Assembly (NCBI GenBank): GCA_934667105.1
Contig: CAKULG010000013.1
Coordinates: 17,326 to 81,325 of the forward strand
Length of the DNA: 64,000 nt
Reading direction: 5' to 3'
Source of the DNA: an uncultured Clostridia bacterium
Lineage (GTDB): Bacteria > Bacillota > Clostridia > Christensenellales > Aristaeellaceae
Shown here: positions 59,436-64,000 of the stretch, piece by piece
Layout: every line of letters begins with the position of its first letter
Numbering within the stretch: the stretch's first letter is position 1
The notes under the pieces: generated by a model
Seen by the model: only the letters and a program-made list of their open reading frames with translations
Told to the model about the DNA's origin: nothing
Database searches by the model: none
Position numbers and translations under genes: made by a program

Positions 59436-59702
59436 TTACAGCGGGGCGATTTGCGGGCGGCTGTTGCCCGAGCGGGTCACCTGGTAGAAGCCGATGAGGT
59501 TGCCCGGCCTACTCTGACGGTAAGCGTCCAGCACGGCCTTGGTATCCTTCAATTCGAAACGCACGGAAAGGCCGCAGCCGATTGAAACGTCCCGGGGGGT
59601 GGAGATCACCTGGGAGCGCACGCCCGCCCGGCGCAGGGCGCTGTCAAAGCGCATGACCTGCTGCCGGGAGCGAAAGGCGCCGATGCCGAATGTTTCCTGC
59701 AT
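59436..59702 (-). CDS. DUF3343 protein (putative Se/S carrier-like)
   Basis: An 88-residue protein matching the DUF3343/Se-S carrier-like family: FGIGAFRSRQQVMRFDSALRRAGVRSQVISTPRDVSIGCGLSVRFELKD, with the conserved GCGLSVRF core and its cysteine. Family members are small cysteine-bearing proteins often encoded with cysteine desulfurases or selenium genes, and are proposed to carry sulfur or selenium. The start at 59702 follows GGGAGGG. It is divergent, by 79 bp, from a cysteine desulfurase gene, which supports a role in sulfur or selenium transfer. Confidence 0.85.
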   Translation of the reverse strand: MQETFGIGAFRSRQQVMRFDSALRRAGVRSQVISTPRDVSIGCGLSVRFELKDTKAVLDAYRQSRPGNLIGFYQVTRSGNSRPQIAPL

Positions 59703-59727
59703 GGTTATTTCCCTCCCTTCATGCTCA

Positions 59728-59733
59728 TATAAT
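59728..59733 (+). promoter_or_regulatory. -10 element in the divergent spacer
   Basis: TATAAT lies in the 79-bp spacer between the DUF3343 and desulfurase genes, 49 bases before the latter. The -35 is weak. Confidence 0.35.
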
Positions 59734-59781
59734 CCTATGACAAAGCCCCGCCCTGTGTGCGGCCGGCAAGGAGGAAAAGCC

Positions 59782-60903
59782 ATGATTTATCTGGATAACG
59801 CGGCCACCAGCTTTCCAAAGCCCCCGGAGGTGATCCGGGCGGCGGCGGGGGTGATGGAGAAAATCGGCGGCAATCCGGGCCGGGGCGGCCATGCCGGGGC
59901 CCTGGCCGGGGGCCGCATTCTGGAAAATTGCCGGGAGCTGGCGGCGCAGTATCTGGGCGTTTCCACGCCGGAGCGCATCATATTCTGCCTGAACTGCACC
60001 GACGCGCTGAATATCGCCCTGCGGGGCACGCTGCACGCGGGGGATGAGGTGCTGGTATCCCATGCGGAGCACAACGCCGTGATGCGGCCGCTGATGGAAT
60101 ACCACGACGCGGGGAAAATCAAAGTGACCATGCTGCCGCCGGACCCCTTGGGCATTCTGCGGCCCGAAACGGTGGCGGCGGCCATCGGCCCGCGCACGGC
60201 GCTGTGCGTGCTGTGCCACGCCAGCAATGTGACGGGGGTGATTCAACCCGCCCGGGAAATCGCCGCGGCGTGCCATGCCCAGGGGGTGCCGCTGCTGCTG
60301 GACGCGGCGCAGACCGCGGGCACGGAGGCGCTTTCCGCCATTGGGGCGGATATGATCGCCATGCCGGGGCATAAGGGCCTGTTGGGGCCCATGGGAACGG
60401 GGCTGCTGTATGTGGGGCCGGGGCTGCTGCCGCGCCCGCTGCGGGCGGGGGGAACGGGCTCCGCCTCCGAAAGCATGCGCCAGCCCGCCATGTTGCCCGA
60501 CCGGCTGGAAAGCGGCACGGCCAATCTGCCCGGCATTGCGGGGCTGTGCCAGGGCATTAAATTCGTGCTGCGCCACCGGGCGGCCATTCGGGAATACGAG
60601 CAGATTCTGGCCGCGCGGCTGCGGGCGGGCCTGCGGAATATCCCAGGCGTGACGGTATACGGCGGGGGCGAGGGAACGCCCTGCACGGGAACGGTGAGCT
60701 TCAATATCGGGGAAATGGACAGCGGCGAGGCGGCCGACTGGCTGAACGAGGAAAAAATTTGTGTTCGAGGCGGGCTGCACTGCGCCCCCGCCATTCACGC
60801 CTATCTGGGCACCAGCGGCGCGGTGCGGGCCAGCCTAGGGCCCTATAATACCGAGCGGGAGGTGGACGCGCTGCTGAAAAGCGTGGAGGCGATGGCGCGA
60901 TAA
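59782..60903 (+). CDS. Cysteine desulfurase family protein (class V aminotransferase)
   Basis: A 373-residue PLP enzyme, starting IYLDNAATSFPKPPEV with the class V signature. The PLP lysine lies in MIAMPGHKGLLGPMGTGLLY, the conserved His in SHAEHNAVMRPL, and the catalytic cysteine region reads VRGGLHCAPAIHAYLGT. It belongs to the CsdB-like subgroup found in Clostridia. It removes sulfur from cysteine (or selenium from selenocysteine), probably handing it to the divergent DUF3343 protein. AAGGAGG lies 7 bases before the ATG at 59782. Confidence 0.9.
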   Translation: MIYLDNAATSFPKPPEVIRAAAGVMEKIGGNPGRGGHAGALAGGRILENCRELAAQYLGVSTPERIIFCLNCTDALNIALRGTLHAGDEVLVSHAEHNAVMRPLMEYHDAGKIKVTMLPPDPLGILRPETVAAAIGPRTALCVLCHASNVTGVIQPAREIAAACHAQGVPLLLDAAQTAGTEALSAIGADMIAMPGHKGLLGPMGTGLLYVGPGLLPRPLRAGGTGSASESMRQPAMLPDRLESGTANLPGIAGLCQGIKFVLRHRAAIREYEQILAARLRAGLRNIPGVTVYGGGEGTPCTGTVSFNIGEMDSGEAADWLNEEKICVRGGLHCAPAIHAYLGTSGAVRASLGPYNTEREVDALLKSVEAMAR

Positions 60904-60996
60904 ATTTCCCTCCAAAGGCAGGAATCTCACCGTCCGGGGCAGAATTTACCAAAGAAAGAAAATGCGGGTGCAGGGCCCGATGGGGAGGTTATTTTC

Positions 60997-61869
60997 TTGC
61001 AATCTTCTGGCGTGGGGGAATTTTTCCGCAGGGAGCAGGTTCGGGCCTACGCCCTGATTCTGCTGGGCTGCGCCGTAGGGGGCGCGGCCTATCCGCTTTT
61101 TTTGGTGCCCAACGGCATTGCGCCGGGGGGGCTGACGGGCGTGGCCACCATTTTGAATTATCTGTTCGGCTGGCCCGTGGGCGTGACCAGCCTGGCGCTG
61201 AACGTGCCGCTTTTCCTGATTGGATACAAGGCCATGGGAAAAACGTTTGTGTTCCGGTCGCTGATCGCCACGCTGCTTTTTTCCGTGTTTATTGATTTAT
61301 GGCGTCTGCCGCCGCTGACGGATGATCTGCTGCTGGGTACGGTGTACGGCGGGCTGCTGCTGGGGCTGGGCCTGGGGCTGATTCTGCGGGGCGGGGCCAC
61401 CACCGGCGGTTCGGATATGGTGGCGCGGATGGTGCACGCCCGCTTCCCCTTTATCACGGTGGGCGCGTTTCTGTTTCTGATGGATTGCTTGGTCATTCTG
61501 GCGGCGGCGTTCACCCTCAGCGCCCGTTCCGCGCTGTACGCGCTGATCTGCATTTTCATTTCCGCCAAGGCGGTGGATCTGGTGCTGGCCGGGTTCGGCT
61601 CCTCCAAGGCGTGCTTTGTAATCGCCCGGGGCAGCCAGCGTATTTCCCAGCGGATCATGCAGGAATTGGAGCGGGGCGTGACGGTTTTTCCCGCCACGGG
61701 GGCGTATAGCGGGGAGCAGAAGCAGGTGCTGCTCAGCGTGGTTTCCAGCCGGGAGGTGGTGACCCTCAAGCGCATCGTGCGGGAGGAGGATCCCCGGGCC
61801 TTTATGTTCATCACCGATACCCATGAAACCCTGGGCGAGGGCTTTTCTAATCTGGACGCAACGGACTGA
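60997..61869 (+). CDS. YitT-family membrane protein (DUF161/DUF2179)
   Basis: A 290-residue protein with five or six membrane helices in the first 190 residues (LFLVPNGIAPGGLTGVATILNYLFGWPVG, LRGGATTGGSDMVARM) and a C-terminal cytoplasmic DUF2179 domain (QRISQRIMQELERGVTVFPATGAYSGEQKQVLLSVVSSREVVTLKRIVREEDPRAF). The family is widespread in Firmicutes; transport is suspected and the substrate is unknown. It starts with TTG, chosen for GGGGAGG 8 bases upstream. Confidence 0.92.
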   Translation: MQSSGVGEFFRREQVRAYALILLGCAVGGAAYPLFLVPNGIAPGGLTGVATILNYLFGWPVGVTSLALNVPLFLIGYKAMGKTFVFRSLIATLLFSVFIDLWRLPPLTDDLLLGTVYGGLLLGLGLGLILRGGATTGGSDMVARMVHARFPFITVGAFLFLMDCLVILAAAFTLSARSALYALICIFISAKAVDLVLAGFGSSKACFVIARGSQRISQRIMQELERGVTVFPATGAYSGEQKQVLLSVVSSREVVTLKRIVREEDPRAFMFITDTHETLGEGFSNLDATD

Positions 61870-61871
61870 AC

Positions 61872-61900
61872 TTGCCAAACCCCGTCATCGGTGATAAAAT
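61872..61900 (+). promoter_or_regulatory. uppP promoter
   Basis: TTGCCA (61872-61877), 17 bp, TAAAAT (61895-61900), just after the YitT stop and 104 bases before uppP. Confidence 0.6.
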
Positions 61901-62003
61901 GACAGGGAAAAAAGTGGAAGCGCGCTTTTGCCCGCGCCGAAGCGAATCTTATTCCCCGGCAGGGAATTTCGGCCCGAAGGGGGCCGAAAGGAAAGGATTG
62001 CGT

Positions 62004-62840
62004 ATGAATTTCTTGCAGGCGGCCATCCTGGGCGTCGTCCAGGGCTTGGCGGAGTTTCTGCCCATTTCCTCCAGCGGACATTTGGAACTGGCTCAGCATC
62101 TGATGGGGCTGAACGCCAGCGAGGGCACCATGATGCTGCTGACGGTGCTGCTGCATGTGGGCACGCTGGCGGCCGTGGCGGTGATCTTCTGGCGGGACTG
62201 GGTGGATATGCTGAAGCATCTGTTCCATTCCCGCATGCTGGGGCTGCTGATTTTGGCCTCCCTGCCCGCCCTGGGCGTTGCGATTTTGCTGAAGGTGGTT
62301 TGCGGGGGCGTGGACGTGCTGTTTGGCAGCGGCTTTCTGGGAATCAGCTTCCTGATTACCGGCGCGTTCCTGCTGCTGGCGGAAAAGCTGAGCCACCGGG
62401 GACGGCACGCCGCGGGGAGCGGCCAGGTGAAGGCCAAGCACGCCCTGGCCATGGGCGGCATGCAGGCGGTGGCGCTGATGCCGGGGGTCAGCCGCAGCGG
62501 CTCCACCCTTCTGGGCGGCATTGCCGGCGGCCTTTCCCGGGAGACGGCGGCGAAGTTTTCCTTTATGATGAGCGCCCCCGCCATTCTGGGCAGCCTGCTG
62601 CTGGAGGGAAAGGACGCGCTGGAAAACGGCGCTTTCGAAGCGCTCAGCGCCAATCTGCTGCCCGTGGCGGTGGGCATGGCGCTGGCGGCGGTGAGCGGCT
62701 TCCTGGCCATTCGTTATATGCTGAAGCTGATTAATCGCGTTTCCCTGAATTGGTTCGCGGCGTATGTGATCGTGTTGGGCCTGGCGGTGATTGCGCTGCA
62801 GGTGACGGGCGTAGGCGGCCTGCCGCCGTTCCTGGGGTAA
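62004..62840 (+). CDS. uppP: Undecaprenyl-diphosphatase
   Basis: A 278-residue multi-pass membrane enzyme that recycles undecaprenyl pyrophosphate to the carrier phosphate used in peptidoglycan synthesis; overexpression gives bacitracin resistance. The catalytic motif GLAEFLPISSSGHLEL (residues 15-30) and PGVSRSGSTLLGGI are intact. The ATG at 62004 follows AAAGGA 7 bases upstream; the longer frame to 61872 runs over the promoter. A row of hairpins follows 60 bases after the stop. Confidence 0.95.
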   Translation: MNFLQAAILGVVQGLAEFLPISSSGHLELAQHLMGLNASEGTMMLLTVLLHVGTLAAVAVIFWRDWVDMLKHLFHSRMLGLLILASLPALGVAILLKVVCGGVDVLFGSGFLGISFLITGAFLLLAEKLSHRGRHAAGSGQVKAKHALAMGGMQAVALMPGVSRSGSTLLGGIAGGLSRETAAKFSFMMSAPAILGSLLLEGKDALENGAFEALSANLLPVAVGMALAAVSGFLAIRYMLKLINRVSLNWFAAYVIVLGLAVIALQVTGVGGLPPFLG

Positions 62841-62900
62841 AATAGCGCTGCTGCACAAATGCTTTTTCGTGTTCCGCGTTGTATGACGTCAATAAAAATA

Positions 62901-63040
62901 GCGCCCGTTTCATTTGAAACGGGCGCTCAGGGTGTCGAAAAAGGATTTTCGACACCCTGTAAATGCAAGTCTGCTAAAGCAGTCTTGCATTTAGGACATC
63001 ATTTTCTTGTAAAATGGGTATCATGGATACCTCATTTTAC
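62901..63040 (+). repeat. Array of four consecutive hairpins
   Basis: Four hairpins in 140 bp: GCGCCCGTTTCA/TGAAACGGGCGC (62901-62926); CAGGGTGTCGAAAA/TTTTCGACACCCTG, loop AGGA (62928-62959); AAATGCAAG-CTGC/GCAG-CTTGCATTT (62961-62992); and GTAAAATG-GGTATC/GATACC-CATTTTAC (63009-63040). The first may end uppP transcription. The stems are unrelated to each other in sequence. Confidence 0.75.
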
Positions 63041-63045
63041 GGCCA

Positions 63046-63136
63046 GAGCGCCGAGCTTTAGCGAGGCTGAGGGCGCAGCAACCCTTAGGTTGCCGCCCGA
63101 AACCCGCGACCCGCCGCAGCGAGGGCGCGGGGCGAT
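63046..63136 (+). repeat. Three-hairpin element, copy 3
   Basis: Same order and linkers as copy 1 (AGCGCCG, GGCTGAGGGCG, CGCCCGAAACC, GGCGCGGGGCGAT) but with different stem sequences. The central hairpin GCAACC-CTTA-GGTTGC has compensatory changes relative to GCAATT-CTTA-AATTGC in copy 1, and the first hairpin has a GCCGAGC TTTA GCGAGGC form. No MITE terminal repeats surround it. Confidence 0.65.
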
Positions 63137-63191
63137 CAAGAAAATGATAGAGGAAGCGGTCGTTCCTACCGAACCTCGCAGTTCGCAATAG

Positions 63192-63311
63192 TCGTGCAGG
63201 GCGCTGCCGCCCCCTGCGCTCCTTTGCTCACTGGGCCTTCTCCCGCCTTCATCCGCCACTGGCGGCGGCGGGATGCGGCCCTCGAACCGGCAAAGCCGGT
63301 TCTGCGGATGA
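63192..63311 (+). repeat. Palindrome-rich spacer
   Basis: Between copies 3 and 4 of the three-hairpin element lie GCAGGG...CCCTGC (about 63197-63217), a CATCCGCC...GGCGGGATG stem and GAACCGG CAAAG CCGGTTC (about 63284-63302). No ORF is credible here on either strand. Confidence 0.55.
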
Positions 63312-63406
63312 GAGCGCCGCCAAAGGCGGCCGCAGGGGCGAGGACAGCCCGAAGGGCTCCGCAGCCCCGAAGCCCGCGCTTCCGCTTTGCGGAGTAGCGC
63401 GGGGCG
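63312..63406 (+). repeat. Three-hairpin element, copy 4
   Basis: AGCGCCGCC-AAA-GGCGGC hairpin, then a GGGGC...GCCCC outer stem around AGCCC-GAA-GGGCT, the linker CCGAAGCCCGCG, then GCGCTTCCGCTTTGCGGAGTAGCGC and GGGGCG. Its third hairpin is nearly identical to copy 1, while the first two are sequence-divergent but keep the fold. Confidence 0.65.
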
Positions 63407-63412
63407 TAAAAA

Positions 63413-63437
63413 AATGAAGGGCTGGCCTCCCTTCATT
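63413..63437. terminator. Hairpin AATGAAGGG/CCCTTCATT
   Basis: A 9-bp stem with a 7-base loop directly after element copy 4, preceded by AAAAAA, which gives a T tract on the minus strand. Between here and the next ORF (63438-63787) I see the perfect palindrome GCGCCCTGCAGGGCGC (63479-63494) and a CTCAGA/TCTGAG hairpin (about 63538-63562), but no gene. Confidence 0.5.
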
Positions 63438-63787
63438 GCATCCCGCAAGTTTGTTCGATACTTTTTTGACAGTCTGGTGCGCCCTGCAGGGCGCATCGTT
63501 CCCTGTATCATAGTTCACCGGATTAGCCACCAAAGGACTCAGATATTGATACAATGTCTGAGCCCTTGCTTTTGCATTTATTCTGCTTCCACATTGCATT
63601 ATTGTACTAAACAAGCGAGATATAACCCTCAACACGGTGTAAATCTGCAAGCGCCTGCTTTTTGCTTGCAAGCAGAAAAAACGGTTCACCCTTCCCAATC
63701 GCTCCCAAAGAGCGTTAGACTACTCAAAATGCCGTTTCTGGCCCCAATTTGCACCCCCCTCAGCAATACGAGACAATCTGCATTGAG

Positions 63788-64000
63788 ATGCCCTGCGAAC
63801 AGGCGGCGGAGATCTATCGCTTCTGCTCCGAGCATCGCGTGACGTTGGACGAGCTGGTGAATCAGTTTCTGCGCTGGTGCATCCGGGAACCGGACGCATT
63901 TATGGAATGGTATGAGAAATGTGAAAAGGAGGAGCCTTCTCCCATGAACAGAACGCCGGGTATGCCCGAGATCACGCAGGACGAGCTGATCGCGCATATC
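63788..64000 (+). CDS. Partial ORF, antitoxin-like helical protein (3' end outside window)
   Basis: An open frame continuing past the right edge; 71 codons are visible. The product reads MPCEQAAEIYRFCSEHRV and then TLDELVNQFLRWC, a pattern resembling ribbon-helix-helix antitoxins such as RelB/DinJ, followed by an acidic segment. The expected beta-strand (YETICIE) lies upstream of the ATG, so the true start could be TTG at 63749; an in-frame stop is at 63716. There is no good ribosome binding site at either. A second ATG at 63944 has GGAGGAG upstream and may be an internal or separate start. Family call is low confidence. Confidence 0.4.
   Translation, partial: MPCEQAAEIYRFCSEHRVTLDELVNQFLRWCIREPDAFMEWYEKCEKEEPSPMNRTPGMPEITQDELIAHI

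Noticed and set aside
63040..63410. Group II intron or IS200/IS605 end
   Set aside because: No reverse transcriptase or transposase coding sequence and no domain V-like motif could be recognised in the window.
62901..63437. CRISPR array in the repeat-rich stretch
   Set aside because: There are no direct repeats with regular spacers; the repeats are inverted and the hairpins differ in sequence.

Overview
The window reads as a GC-rich chromosome segment of a spore-forming member of the Firmicutes, class Clostridia. The evidence is the end of the spore germination gene ypeB at the left edge, a SpoIIQ-like peptidase fold, AGGAGG ribosome binding sites, ATG, GTG and TTG starts, many -35/-10 pairs with 17-bp spacers, intrinsic terminators and classic Firmicutes gene blocks. 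The order or family cannot be fixed from the sequence alone; a gut Christensenellales/Oscillospirales-type lineage is my guess. There are no rRNA or tRNA genes, no phage module and no CRISPR array.

Layout. 1-1.2 kb: ypeB end and a MITE-like repeat. 1.2-4.1 kb (minus): a small carbohydrate operon of two Gfo/Idh/MocA dehydrogenases and a TIM-barrel isomerase. 4.4-12.8 kb (plus): mnmG, two metallo-beta-lactamase-fold hydrolases, comEC, holA and rsmG, then a ParB/Noc gene. 13-20.3 kb: nagB, a secreted protein, gdhA, then a minus-strand run of secreted MBL protein, GNAT protein, cysS and cysE behind a long T-box-like leader with an attenuator. 20.8-21.5 kb: remnants of a sigma/anti-sigma type locus. 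21.5-30.9 kb: the rimP-nusA-rnpM(ylxR)-ylxQ-infB-rbfA-nrnA-truB translation and transcription block, ending in an orphan ABC permease/ATPase pair. 31-37.4 kb (minus): ProX-like editing protein, a membrane-acyltransferase fusion, an Rrf2 regulator and PBP1A. 37.6-40.7 kb: an EndoQ-like PHP domain fused to a UvrD helicase. 40.9-49.6 kb: a complete Opp-type ABC transporter in which several subunits carry large unusual insertions. 49.8-56 kb: DUF3899 protein, an SOS-boxed Y-family polymerase with a YolD partner, an isomerase, a TrmH-type methyltransferase, a secreted SGNH hydrolase, and an XRE regulator divergent from a tiny membrane protein. 56.6-62.8 kb: glmS, SpoIIQ-like protein, DUF3343 protein, cysteine desulfurase, YitT protein and uppP. 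62.9-63.7 kb: a gene-free stretch packed with hairpins, then a partial antitoxin-like ORF.

The main novelty is in the gaps between genes. A 379-428 bp MITE-like element with perfect 16-bp terminal inverted repeats occurs twice in opposite orientations, with several decayed relatives next to operon ends. Inside it, and twice more on its own at 63 kb, is a roughly 95-nt three-hairpin element whose stems change sequence while the fold and linkers stay the same. Several unrelated transcription units end in hairpins built on the same stem sequence (GGGGGAACCGTTCTTTG). Other notable signals are the PHP-helicase fusion, the coordinated insertions in the Opp transporter, the cysE leader whose T-box core is not canonical, and the 30-bp tandem repeat in infB.
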